Shown: positions 15,461-23,624 of the stretch, piece by piece
How the letters are laid out: every line of letters starts with the position of its first letter
How positions within the stretch are numbered: the first letter of the stretch is position 1
Origin: Singulisphaera sp. GP187
GTDB taxonomy: Bacteria; Planctomycetota; Planctomycetia; Isosphaerales; Isosphaeraceae
Assembly (NCBI RefSeq): GCF_900129635.1
Contig: NZ_FSRB01000001.1
Span: forward strand, 3,263,501-3,327,500
DNA: 64,000 nt
Direction: 5' to 3'
Program-made: the position numbers and the translations under genes
The notes under the pieces: model-generated
Told to the model about the DNA's origin: nothing
Seen by the model: only the letters and a program-made list of their open reading frames with translations
Database searches by the model: none

Positions 15461-17026
15461 TCACTCTGTGGGATCAGGCTCCCCTGACACGCTCGATGGT
15501 AGCAAATTCACCCCCAGCTTCGCCAAGACCGCGGGGAGAATCTCGCCCAAAAGTTGCGGACCGGTTCCCCGCTTCGACCGGGGCCGCGACAGTTCCTCGG
15601 TCAGCGGGACCGCCTCCGACCGATGCTCCGATCGGGGAAGCTGGCACACCGCCGAATCCAAGATCAACATAGTACGTGCACAATCAACATTGTGTTCGTT
15701 CAAAAATTTGATCAGTTTTTCAAGAACATAATGCCGATGCTGACAGCTCGGGTGGCGGTAGACCGATTGCCCCGCCACCATCTGGTAGGCGATCCGGCAG
15801 AATCGTCCGCCGACCTTGACATGGATGTCGCGCGGATCCTTGCCACTCAATCGCCACTTGGCGGCTTGGATCCTGAAATAATCATTACATGTGATCAAAT
15901 TGTCGGCGATCCGGAGGATCACTTCGCGGAGCGAGTGATTGCCGCGGCGCACCAACGCCCCGTTGCTCCGGTCGACGGTGTCGCTTTGATACCGCGAGGG
16001 AAACAGCCCGGCGCGGCCGGTGATCGAACGGGCTTTGGGATAACGGCCGATCGGCCCCATCTCGCCAGCGAACTCGGCGGCGGTCGCCACGTTGATCCCC
16101 GGAATTCCCAGCAACAGCACGTAGGGGGTGCGAGCCAGGAACCCGGCGAGATCCCCTTCGACGGTCCGGATGGCCTCAAGCTTGGTCATCCGATCTCCAT
16201 CAAGTGACATGAGCAACCGCAGATGACTTGGCGATTGCGAATGTTGTGCGGGAGCCGCCTTGGACCAGGCGACGATCTTCTCGACGGTCTTCAGATGCGG
16301 ATGGAATCCCGCCTCACGAAGCCGCCTGAGGAGCCCGAGGACACCGACCTCGAGAATCGCGTCGGCCGATTGCAAGTTCTTGACGATCCAGAGCGGCAGT
16401 GGGCTGTCAAACGGATCAATGACCGCACTAAACCCTGGCATAATCAATTGAAAATGGTCGTGAATTTGGTTTCGAAGTGTGACGTTCTTGGTGACAAGAT
16501 CGCGGCGATGACGAGCCAGGAGTTGGAGGTCAGCGTAGAGGGGGTCGGGTTCGTGCTCGAGGAGTCCGAAACTGTTGACCGCCGCGCGATGGATGGCGGA
16601 GAGGTCGGTGTCATCGGTTTTATTGCCGGGATCGGCGGGCTGGCGAAATTGCTTGGTGGCGAAGGGATGGACGATCCGGACCTCAAAGCCAGCCGCCTGG
16701 AACGCGGCCTGGACCGGCAGGTGAAACCGCCCCGTGCGTTCGACCACGACGATCACCACCCCGAGCCGAAGCCGCTGAGCCGCCTCGTGGACCGCATGAA
16801 TCGCTGCCTCGACCCCCCCGCGATCGTGGTTGATGACCGTGGGAGGGAGCAGGACCGTCCCATAGAAATCGGCCAGCAGGAACTTGGATCGTGCCTTGGC
16901 GCAATCGATGCTGACGATCCCAAACCGTTCTGGGCCCACGGCTTGCACTCGGGGATGCAAGGTTCCCGTAGGCTTCTGAATCTCGTGGGAGCGACGATGC
17001 CGCCTGGAAGCAGTGCGAGTTGCCAT
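15461..17026 (-). CDS. IS110-family transposase
   Basis: A 521-residue protein with the DEDD N-terminal catalytic domain: VSIDCAKA (Asp41), VVERTG (Glu near 98) and KTDDTDLSAIHRA (Asp residues near 139-142). The C-terminal Transposase_20 part contains GIPGINVATAAEFAGE, then SITGRAGLFPSRYQSD. IS110 recombinases use an RNA (bridge RNA) encoded in the element's non-coding end. Here the DNA upstream of the gene (17027-17267) would be the place to look. No inverted repeats were found, as expected for IS110, so the ends are unknown. The last 60 residues are low in family similarity and may be a read-through into flanking DNA. Confidence 0.9.
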   Translation of the reverse strand: MATRTASRRHRRSHEIQKPTGTLHPRVQAVGPERFGIVSIDCAKARSKFLLADFYGTVLLPPTVINHDRGGVEAAIHAVHEAAQRLRLGVVIVVVERTGRFHLPVQAAFQAAGFEVRIVHPFATKQFRQPADPGNKTDDTDLSAIHRAAVNSFGLLEHEPDPLYADLQLLARHRRDLVTKNVTLRNQIHDHFQLIMPGFSAVIDPFDSPLPLWIVKNLQSADAILEVGVLGLLRRLREAGFHPHLKTVEKIVAWSKAAPAQHSQSPSHLRLLMSLDGDRMTKLEAIRTVEGDLAGFLARTPYVLLLGIPGINVATAAEFAGEMGPIGRYPKARSITGRAGLFPSRYQSDTVDRSNGALVRRGNHSLREVILRIADNLITCNDYFRIQAAKWRLSGKDPRDIHVKVGGRFCRIAYQMVAGQSVYRHPSCQHRHYVLEKLIKFLNEHNVDCARTMLILDSAVCQLPRSEHRSEAVPLTEELSRPRSKRGTGPQLLGEILPAVLAKLGVNLLPSSVSGEPDPTE

Positions 17027-17267
17027 GCGAATGGACCTCCAAGAAAGGACCGGGAAGAAATCCCACTCCTACTATGGAAGTCTTTATGAGCCAGAGAGTT
17101 AAGAGTTATTCTCTCTGATTTGCTACATACCAGGGGGACATAGGCAAACAAAGGGAGACATCGCCTCGAGCGGCCAGGCCGAGTGGGTACAAGACGGTAG
17201 GTGGGCGATGCTCGACGTCCTGGTCTGACATGGCTCCCAACGATTCTCTACACATTATTTAGAGAAC
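17027..17267. other. Non-coding flank of the IS110 transposase with a relative of the 11.7-kb repeat
   Basis: Bases 17127-17160 read CAGGGGGACATAGG, then CAAACAAAGGGAGACATCG. Reverse complemented, they align closely with the tandem CTATGTCCCCCTTTGTTCGC repeats at 11750-11791. The region also spans the 5' flank of the IS110 gene where a guide RNA might be encoded. No gene is supported. Confidence 0.55.
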
Positions 17268-17269
17268 TA

Positions 17270-18278
17270 GAGCGCCTAACAGTTGGATGGCACGCCATTT
17301 GAAAGGAGATCTGAGTTAGGAGGTGGCCGATGACACCCTATTCTCAAGATCTCCGACTGCGGGTCCTCGAGACGATCCAGCGCGGTGACGGGTCGGTACG
17401 CCAGATCGCGAAACGGTTCCTGGTCAGTATCTCCTTCGTCACACGCTTGCTCCAACTCCATCGCACGACCGGCTCGGTCGAACCCAGACCGCACGGCGGT
17501 GGCAACCCCGCCGTGCTCGGGTCCGAGGACTTGGAACGGCTTCGAGAATTGATCCGCCAGCAACCCGATGCCACACTCGAGGAATGCCGCCAACGACTCG
17601 GCCTCTCGTGCTGCCTGATGACCATCTCGCGCGCCTTGAGCCAATTGGGGCTGCCACGCAAGAAGAAGGTGCCCCGTGCCCAGGAGCAGGACCGCCCGGA
17701 CGTCCAGGAGCAGCGGCGCGAATTCTGCGAGCGACTCGCTGGCGTGGACCCGAAACGCCTGGTTTTCGTGGACGAATGCGGGGCCAACACGGCGATGACC
17801 CGGACTTACGGCCGCGCCCCGGTGGGAGAACGCGTCTACTCCACGACGCCCGGGCACTGGGATTCGATCACGCTGACCAGCGGGATGCGCCTCTCCGGGG
17901 TGACGGCGACGTTGGCCTTCCCGGGCGCCACCAACACCGACGTGTTCGAGGCCTACGTGGAACAGGTGTTGGTCCCGGAGTTGAAGTCGGGGGACGTGGT
18001 GATCTGGGACAATCTCAAGCCGCACCAGTCGGAAGATGCGATCGAGGCCGTCGAGACGGCCGGAGCGGAGGTGGTGCCGTTGCCGCCGTGGAGTCCGGAC
18101 CTGACACCGATTGAGGAGATGTTTTCGAAGGTCAAGGGTGCGATGAGGTCGGCGGCGGCGCGAACGAAGGAGACGGTCTATGCGGCGTTCGGTTCGGCCT
18201 TGCATGACGTCACCCCCGAAAACATCGCCGGATGGTTCCAGGACCGTGCGGCGTATGCTATGCAACTGTGAGGCGCTC
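17270..18278 (+). mobile_element. Intact IS630/Tc1-type insertion sequence, 1009 bp
   Basis: Inverted ends GAGCGCCTAACAGTTGGAT (from 17270) and the complement of ATGCAACTGTGAGGCGCTC (to 18278) match at all but two positions. They are flanked by TA at 17268-17269 and 18279-18280, the TA duplication typical of IS630/Tc1-mariner elements. The transposase stop lies inside the right end. Confidence 0.92.
17330..18271 (+). CDS. IS630-family transposase
   Basis: A 313-residue protein with an N-terminal helix-turn-helix (about 1-60; SVRQIAKRFLVSISFVTRLL) and a DDE domain: VFVDECGA (Asp148), VIWDNLKPH (second Asp near 227) and SPDLTPIEEMFSKVK (Glu near 263). Many related elements need a frameshift, but here the two halves are fused in one frame. 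Start ATG at 17330 is preceded by TTAGGAGGTGGCCG, a strong ribosome site. It appears intact. Confidence 0.94.
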   Translation: MTPYSQDLRLRVLETIQRGDGSVRQIAKRFLVSISFVTRLLQLHRTTGSVEPRPHGGGNPAVLGSEDLERLRELIRQQPDATLEECRQRLGLSCCLMTISRALSQLGLPRKKKVPRAQEQDRPDVQEQRREFCERLAGVDPKRLVFVDECGANTAMTRTYGRAPVGERVYSTTPGHWDSITLTSGMRLSGVTATLAFPGATNTDVFEAYVEQVLVPELKSGDVVIWDNLKPHQSEDAIEAVETAGAEVVPLPPWSPDLTPIEEMFSKVKGAMRSAAARTKETVYAAFGSALHDVTPENIAGWFQDRAAYAMQL

Positions 18279-18595
18279 TAGGATTCCATGACATCTTCGA
18301 AAGGCGTAAATGTCAAAGTTGATCCAGGCAACGAATGGCACATGCCTGCCAATTCCACAACGTAATCGATACATTTTATACTGAGCTCATCATTTAATAT
18401 TGACTGAAGCCTTTTCAGTTCACGAATCAATTCTGGCATGTCGGTTGCCGCAAAACAATCATAGCTAGATGTGCTGAATTGAAAGAGCAGCGGAAAACTT
18501 GGATCGTCCTGGCACAAATACTCCTCATTGCCCGGTGCGGCAGTTTTGGCCAGAACATCCCCCTCCTGGTTCTCAAGAATTATCGTCATCATCAA
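18278..18595 (-). CDS. Putative immunity protein, 3' end altered by the IS630 insertion
   Basis: A 105-residue acidic protein of unrecognised family, AT-rich and without a signal peptide. Its ATG overlaps the stop of the toxin-like frame upstream (TGATG), so the two were coupled. Its TAG stop is formed at the IS630 junction (18278-18280), so the original C-terminus may have been longer. Position, size and composition suggest an immunity gene, by inference only. Confidence 0.5.
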   Translation of the reverse strand: MMMTIILENQEGDVLAKTAAPGNEEYLCQDDPSFPLLFQFSTSSYDCFAATDMPELIRELKRLQSILNDELSIKCIDYVVELAGMCHSLPGSTLTFTPFEDVMES

Positions 18596-18777
18596 AGCGC
18601 TGCCTTTCTCCCCAATCTGCCAGGGAACGTATTCACAAGGTTACCTTTCACGTCCGTGATAACGGTAATCACGCTGGTGGGCGTGCCTCCCTTGTTCACT
18701 GGGAGTTTTCCAACAAGCTCGCCGACGTCGACTTCACGGATGTAATTGCCAGAGTCTCCTGACATACGGATTGGCGA
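18592..18777 (-). pseudogene. Orphan C-terminal fragment of a polymorphic toxin
   Basis: The last 61 codons read SPIRMSGDSGNYIREVD, then GKLPVNKGGTPTSVITVITD and GNLVNTFPG. Beta-strand-rich tails ending TDxxGNLxxxFPG close many RNase-type polymorphic toxin tips. Upstream of about 18777 the frame stays open but changes to GC-rich sequence of no recognisable homology, so the N-terminal carrier is missing. A start could be ATG 18765. Confidence 0.55.
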
Positions 18778-19030
18778 GCTAATTACGTCTTTGCGCCCGG
18801 CGGCCGAAAAGGGACGGAGCGAATTTACTGTTTCCGCGGCCGTCCTCGGTTTCGGAGGGTCGACTCGAGCCCAAGCGCTTACGCCGTTTGGCGGGTTCAC
18901 TCCTTGCCACCGAACGGGCGTTCTCGGGCGACCGATTCCCGAAGCCTCTGCAAGTCGGACGCCGAGATGGGTTCGTTCACTCGATCGACCCAGGCCGGAT
19001 CGCGGAGCGACGGGTCGCCACGCCACAGGA

Positions 19031-19265
19031 ATCAATATCCCCTCCGTCCCCTGGTATGTGGGCCTGGAAAAAGCGATCGCCAAGCTGCGCACTTTCCCCG
19101 AACGCCATCCCATCGCTGAGGAGGAATCCGAACAGCAAGGCATCACCTCCAGCGGATGGTCTACGGCCGCCGCAAGGGGGTTTACCGCGTCTTATTCTCC
19201 ATCCAGGCGATACCGTCTACCTGCACTTTGTGCGGCACAGTGCCCGTGGCCCGATTGACATCTGA
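19031..19265 (+). pseudogene. ParE/RelE-family toxin gene, two frameshifts
   Basis: Three frames in succession spell a ParE-like toxin: WYVGLEKAIAKLRTFPERHP (frame at 19031), MVYGRRKGVYRVLFSIQ (from 19156), then GDTVYLHFVRHSARGPIDI ending at TGA 19265. The order and spacing match type II ParE/RelE toxins, which end in an R-x-x-Y-x-I/V-x-Y-type core. The two frame changes lie near 19130-19150 and after CAG near 19208. No intact antitoxin was recognised upstream, so this is a dead copy. Confidence 0.75.
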
Positions 19266-19411
19266 TGGTCCAGAGCGCTTGGCGTGACCGAATCGACACG
19301 CCCTGGATCACCCTAACCACCCAGATCGCTCGAACCGTGGTCGCCCGAACGTAAACCGCTGGAGGTGGAAAAGAGGGGAGACCCTTACGGCGGAGTAGCG
19401 AACGATTCCGA

Positions 19412-20497
19412 TCAACGCCCCTGAACAATCGCCTCCGCGACCATTCGAGGGGCCACGGTCGTCAGGGTTTTGTCGGTTCGCGCGGCGATCCGAGCGGTGG
19501 CAAAGTAGGTGTTGGGCGCGAAATCATCGATCGACCACCGAGCGATGGCCCGCACGAACGAACTGTCCTTGGGACCAAACGCCTCGATCTCGGCCGGGAT
19601 CGTTTTGACCACCTTTCCCTCGGTGTCATGGATCCGAATCTCAACCTGGCCGACAATCTCCGTGAACGCCGGGGGGATCGCCACGACCGCTTGCACTTGC
19701 GCCCGTTCCGGCTGGACCCAAGGCGTATCGACCCAGAACGGGAAGCTCGCGGGGCCGACGACGCTCAGGTAGTCCGGGTCGAACGCCTTCACCAGCTCGA
19801 CCTTGCCTTGCGAGGCCGGCTGCTGGACCGAGAGCGGCGAGCCGTATGCGAAGGTGCGATCGACTCGCAACTTGCCGTCGCCGCTGCAGAGCTCGGCGTC
19901 GAGGGCGAGAACGGCTCCAAGCTTGGGCGAAAACTCGGGAAAATTGGCCCAAGGTAGCTTGAACTCGCACTCATAGCCGTCGGCGTCGCTCGACGCGGCG
20001 ATCTCAACGCCCTTCAACACGGTGTCGCTGGTGGCGATTCGGTCCCGCATCACCCAGCGCGGCTTGACCTCGGCCCCTTCGAACGGCGAGTAGTAGAAAT
20101 GGATGGCGCCAGGGGTCCACTCTTTTCCTCGGAGCGCTGCACCAGGGCGGGTGTCGAGATAAAACTCGACGGCGTCCCCGTTATAGGTTGCCGAGAGAGG
20201 AGCGGGGTTGGCCTGCATCTTGTCGAGACAACGGAGGCCGATGTACAGGGCCTCGTCGTCCCACATATAGAAGAACTGCGCCGCGCGGTTCTCGACCGCC
20301 TTGTGGTTGTAGCTGAGCGGGGTGCAGAAGGCTTGCGACCACTCGCGGAGCCGGCCGTCCATCTCGACCTTGCTCGGAGCTAGCGTCACCAGACCACGCA
20401 CCCCGTTCGCGAGGGGGACAGGCGCGGGTTCGTCGCCGCGAGCCGAGAATGGACAGCAAACCAGGAGGGCCAGACCGACCCCGAGAAGATGGCGCAT
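19412..20497 (-). CDS. Secreted CBM9-like (DOMON-type) carbohydrate-binding protein
   Basis: A 361-residue protein from ATG 20497 (the frame extends 47 codons upstream without a signal). Residues 1-20 (MRHLLGVGLALLVCCPFSARG) form a signal peptide, with a possible lipobox-like Cys. Next comes a beta-sandwich like CBM9: DGRLREW, DDEALYIGLRC, NGDAVEFYLDTR, GYECEFKLPWANF and LDAELCSGDG, a pattern found in extracellular glycoside-active proteins and xylanase CBM9 modules. It likely binds glycans outside the cell. No catalytic domain is present. It lies convergent to the ParE scar and 132 bases downstream of purM on the same strand. Confidence 0.75.
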   Translation of the reverse strand: MRHLLGVGLALLVCCPFSARGDEPAPVPLANGVRGLVTLAPSKVEMDGRLREWSQAFCTPLSYNHKAVENRAAQFFYMWDDEALYIGLRCLDKMQANPAPLSATYNGDAVEFYLDTRPGAALRGKEWTPGAIHFYYSPFEGAEVKPRWVMRDRIATSDTVLKGVEIAASSDADGYECEFKLPWANFPEFSPKLGAVLALDAELCSGDGKLRVDRTFAYGSPLSVQQPASQGKVELVKAFDPDYLSVVGPASFPFWVDTPWVQPERAQVQAVVAIPPAFTEIVGQVEIRIHDTEGKVVKTIPAEIEAFGPKDSSFVRAIARWSIDDFAPNTYFATARIAARTDKTLTTVAPRMVAEAIVQGR

Positions 20498-20628
20498 CGT
20501 CAATGTCTCTTGGCAACGGGGAAAGGGGACCAATCCGTCAGGTCGAGGAATGCCGATGCTACGGGCGCCCGCGACCGGTTGCAAGCATTGGGACGGTCGG
20601 GAGCAAGTCGACCGTCCCAGCGGCTCGG

Positions 20629-21705
20629 TCAGGCCCACTCCACCGTCCGGTCGCCCTTCACAACCTCGCCGATCACCCAGGCCGGAATTTTCGCCTCGGA
20701 CGTGACGTACCGCGCGATCGCGTCGGCATAGTAGTCAGCGACGACCATCACCAGGCCGATCCCCATATTGAAGACCCGATCCATTTCGGCCTCGGGAACG
20801 TTGCCGATCTTCTGGAGCCAGGGGAAGACCTTGGGGACGTCCCACGAGCCGCGTCGGAGCCGGACCGAGCAGCCTTCGGGCAGAATCCGCGGGGTGTTGT
20901 CGACCAGGCCGCCACCGGTGATGTGCGCGATGCCGTGGACGATCCGCTTAACGCGATAGTGGCGGTAAACCGTCTTCATGGCCCGCACGTAAATCCGGGT
21001 CGGCTCGAGGAATTCGTCGGCAACCGTGCGCCCGAGTTCGGGCACGAACGAGTCGGGCTCAAGGCCGGCCGCTTCGAGCCCGATCTTCCGCGCCAGGCTG
21101 TAGCCATTGGAGTGGAGGCCCGAGCTGGCGAGACCGATCACCTTGTCGCCCGGCCGAATTTCCTTGCCGTCGAGGATGTGCTTGCGCTCGACGACCCCGA
21201 GGCAGAACCCGGCCAGGTCGTACTCGCCGGCCTTGTAGAAGTCGGGAAGGATCGCGGTCTCGCCGCCGAGCAAGGCACATTCGGCCTCGATGCAGCCGTC
21301 GCTGATCCCCTGGACGACGTCGCGCGTCAGCTTGGGGTCGTCTTTGCTCATGGCCACGTAGTCGAGGAACAGGAGCGGTTCGGCCCCGGCGCAGAGGCAG
21401 TCATTGACTGACATCGCCACCAGGTCGATTCCGACCGTCGCGTGCCGGCCGGTGGCGAACGCCAGCTTCAGCTTGGTGCCGACACCGTCGGTCGAGGCAA
21501 CGAGCACCGGGTCGCGGTAGGTGCGCGTCAGGAGCCCGATCTTGGCATCGAGCCGGAACAGACCGGCGAACCCGTCCTTCCACTCGATCACCCGCGCGGG
21601 AGTCAGCGGGTAGGTCCGTTTCAGCAAAGGGGGGAGCTGGGCCATTGTTTCCTCGTAGGTATCGAGGTCAACGCCAGCGGCCCGGTAATCGATCGACTCG
21701 GACAT
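20629..21705 (-). CDS. purM: Phosphoribosylformylglycinamidine cyclo-ligase
   Basis: A 358-residue AIR synthetase, which closes FGAM to AIR with ATP in step 5 of purine synthesis. Visible signatures are the early DYRAAGVDLD, the ATP-site STDGVGTKLKLA (near 70), DLVAMSVNDCLCAGAEPL (near 95), LLGGETAILPDFY (near 145), SSGLHSNGYSLAR (near 190) and AHITGGGLVDNTPRILPEG (near 260). The length is close to the usual 345-350. No other pur gene is nearby, so it is not in a purine operon here. Confidence 0.97.
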   Translation of the reverse strand: MSESIDYRAAGVDLDTYEETMAQLPPLLKRTYPLTPARVIEWKDGFAGLFRLDAKIGLLTRTYRDPVLVASTDGVGTKLKLAFATGRHATVGIDLVAMSVNDCLCAGAEPLLFLDYVAMSKDDPKLTRDVVQGISDGCIEAECALLGGETAILPDFYKAGEYDLAGFCLGVVERKHILDGKEIRPGDKVIGLASSGLHSNGYSLARKIGLEAAGLEPDSFVPELGRTVADEFLEPTRIYVRAMKTVYRHYRVKRIVHGIAHITGGGLVDNTPRILPEGCSVRLRRGSWDVPKVFPWLQKIGNVPEAEMDRVFNMGIGLVMVVADYYADAIARYVTSEAKIPAWVIGEVVKGDRTVEWA

Positions 21706-21896
21706 AAAACTTCCGCGGGGCTTTGGGGTCGTCCAGGTGTACGCCCGGTCAACGGAGCGTGCCCTGACTGATTTGGCTTCGGATCGCGCTCAGGAACCGG
21801 GCAGTTCTTACAAAGCGCTCCCCACCCATTGTACCACCAGTACGCGGCGCATTGGATCCGCCGAGCACCTCTCGTGGGCAATACCACTGTACGCGC

Positions 21897-21925
21897 TTGA
21901 TCGGGCTGACGGCGAGGGATATCTT
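21897..21925 (+). promoter_or_regulatory. Candidate promoter for the cytochrome c'-like gene
   Basis: TTGATC (21897-21902) and TATCTT (21920-21925) are separated by 17 bases, about 90 bases before the cytochrome start. This is a fair sigma-70-type match in the 309-base space between divergent purM and the cytochrome gene. Confidence 0.35.
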
Positions 21926-22014
21926 TGAGCCTTCCGCACGCTTGGGCCGTGGATTGAGCGGCCCTCCCGCCGCCATCGGTTCTTTCCCGAAAAAACGACG
22001 AGGAGCCAGAAGTC

Positions 22015-22467
22015 ATGAATCGAAAGTGGATCGTTGCCATCGCCACAATGTTCTCGTTCAGCGCTCTGGTCGCCGGCCTCTCGGTTGCCGACGAAGGTGG
22101 ACCGCTCCACGATCTGATGGAAAAGGTCAACGTCAAGAATGGCGCCATCAAAAAGGCGACGCGCAGCAAGGTGAACTACGCCAAGGCCCAAAAGGAACTG
22201 CCGGCCCTGGTCGAAGAGCTCGTCAAGCTCTCCAAAGACGCGAAGGAGCTCTCCAAGGACGCGGTCAAGAAGGCCAAGAACGTCAAGGATGCCGAGAAGC
22301 AGTGGGCCGAACTGAGCGACGCGTTCACCAAGGAACTCGAGAAGTTCCACGTCAAGGTGAGCGACACCAAAACGAACGCTGAGCAGGCCAAGTCGGCGTA
22401 CAGCCCGGTGAGCCAGAGCTGCACCAAGTGCCACGACGTCTTCCGCGTCGAGGAAGACGGCTTCTGA
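22015..22467 (+). CDS. Secreted cytochrome c'-like four-helix haem protein
   Basis: A 150-residue protein with a signal peptide (about 1-25, ending SVADEG) and a Lys/Ala-rich helical body. Near the C-terminus it has one CTKCH motif (Cys136, Cys139, His140), which is the attachment site for a covalent haem c. A helical bundle with the haem motif at the end is the cytochrome c' plan. GAGGAG lies about 11 bases before the ATG. It probably works in the periplasm in electron transfer or gas binding. A strong terminator follows at 22515. Confidence 0.8.
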   Translation: MNRKWIVAIATMFSFSALVAGLSVADEGGPLHDLMEKVNVKNGAIKKATRSKVNYAKAQKELPALVEELVKLSKDAKELSKDAVKKAKNVKDAEKQWAELSDAFTKELEKFHVKVSDTKTNAEQAKSAYSPVSQSCTKCHDVFRVEEDGF

Positions 22468-22514
22468 TCCGCCCCACCGACCTCGACTTCTGATTCGGAA
22501 CGCCAATCCATTCG

Positions 22515-22552
22515 GCCCCGGCCTTCCCGCGGACTCACGGGAAGGCCGGGGC
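22515..22552 (+). terminator. Rho-independent terminator after the cytochrome gene
   Basis: A perfect 15-bp GC-rich stem (GCCCCGGCCTTCCCG and CGGGAAGGCCGGGGC) with an 8-base loop, followed by GTTCGCTTTC. Confidence 0.75.
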
Positions 22553-22587
22553 GTTCGCTTTCGCTTCTCCTGGGCCTTGCCGTCGCG

Positions 22588-23313
22588 ATGCGCTACCTCG
22601 ACCTGACCTTGCCCGAAATCGCCAGCAACTTGGCGCTCGACGAAGCCCTGCTGGTCGCCGCCGAGGAGCGCGCGGCCGGCGCCTCCCTGAGGATCTGGGA
22701 GTCGCCGACCCTGGCCGTCGTGCTCGGCGCCTCGGGACGCCTCCACGACGACGTCCTGGTCGACGCCTGCAAGGCCGATGGCGTGGCAATCGCGCGCCGC
22801 GCGAGCGGCGGAGGCACTGTCGTCATCGGGCCGGGCGCCCTGAACGTGTCGGTCGTGCTGGCGATCGACGTCGCCCCCGGCCTGACGGCCGTGGACGTGG
22901 CGCAGCGGTTCGTCCTCGACCGCCTGGCCGACGCGATCCGGGCGCGCGGGCCGGCCGTCGAAGTCCTCGGTTCAGGCGACCTGACCCTCGATCTCCGCAA
23001 ATTCTCGGGCAGTGCCCAGCGCCGGCTGCGCAATCACTTTCTGGTCCACGCATCGATCCTATACGACTTCCCACTCCACCTGGTCCCCCGCTATACTGGA
23101 CTTCCTCGCCGTCAGCCCCCCTACCGCGGCCAACGCACGCATGAGGACTTCCTGACCAACCTCCCGCTCACTCGCGAAAAACTGATCGAAGCCGTCACCG
23201 GCGCCTGGTTGCCGGCCCATCGTCCTCCCGAACTCGTGATTCCTCCTGAAGATCTGATTCGTGAGCTCCGCGCCGCCAAGTTCGCTGATGCTGCCTGGAT
23301 CGAGCGGTTATAG
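22588..23313 (+). CDS. Lipoate--protein ligase A-like enzyme
   Basis: A 241-residue protein of the biotin/lipoyl ligase fold. ARRASGGGTVVIGPGALN (near 68-88) matches the lipoyl-AMP binding loop of LplA/LipB. RKFSGSAQRR (near 135) carries the conserved Lys region, and NHFLVHASILYDF follows. It is expected to attach lipoyl or octanoyl groups to E2 proteins. This fits its place 311 bases upstream of sucA-sucB-lpdA, whose E2 needs the modification. It is shorter than E. coli LplA and lacks the C-terminal accessory domain. It could instead be an octanoyltransferase of the LipM type. Confidence 0.75.
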   Translation: MRYLDLTLPEIASNLALDEALLVAAEERAAGASLRIWESPTLAVVLGASGRLHDDVLVDACKADGVAIARRASGGGTVVIGPGALNVSVVLAIDVAPGLTAVDVAQRFVLDRLADAIRARGPAVEVLGSGDLTLDLRKFSGSAQRRLRNHFLVHASILYDFPLHLVPRYTGLPRRQPPYRGQRTHEDFLTNLPLTREKLIEAVTGAWLPAHRPPELVIPPEDLIRELRAAKFADAAWIERL

Positions 23314-23488
23314 GAGTTTTATCAGCCTTCTTCAAACCTCGGGGAGAGTTCCGCCGAATGTATACCTGCGGCCCCAAAGTGAGTTCACGAACATCCGGGT
23401 TTTTGACTCAGCACGGCCTCAAATTGGCATGGATATCGATCCGTTTGCCCAGGGTGCGTATCCTGAGAAAAAGAGAACGGATAGGGGT

Positions 23489-23516
23489 TTGGGCCCAGGA
23501 CCCTTTGGGTTATGCT
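23489..23516 (+). promoter_or_regulatory. Candidate promoter for the sucA operon
   Basis: TTGGGC (23489-23494) and TATGCT (23511-23516) are spaced by 16 bases, about 110 bases before sucA, in a 311-base gap otherwise without a supported gene. This is a weak consensus match. Confidence 0.3.
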
Positions 23517-23624
23517 GAGATCATGCGTGTCGTCGCGTTTTTCCGCGAGACCGACCATCGTCCTGGATTGCCAATTCGGCAACGGGTCAGGCCATGCGCC
23601 GGGCCCAACTAGGGATCTTTTCCA

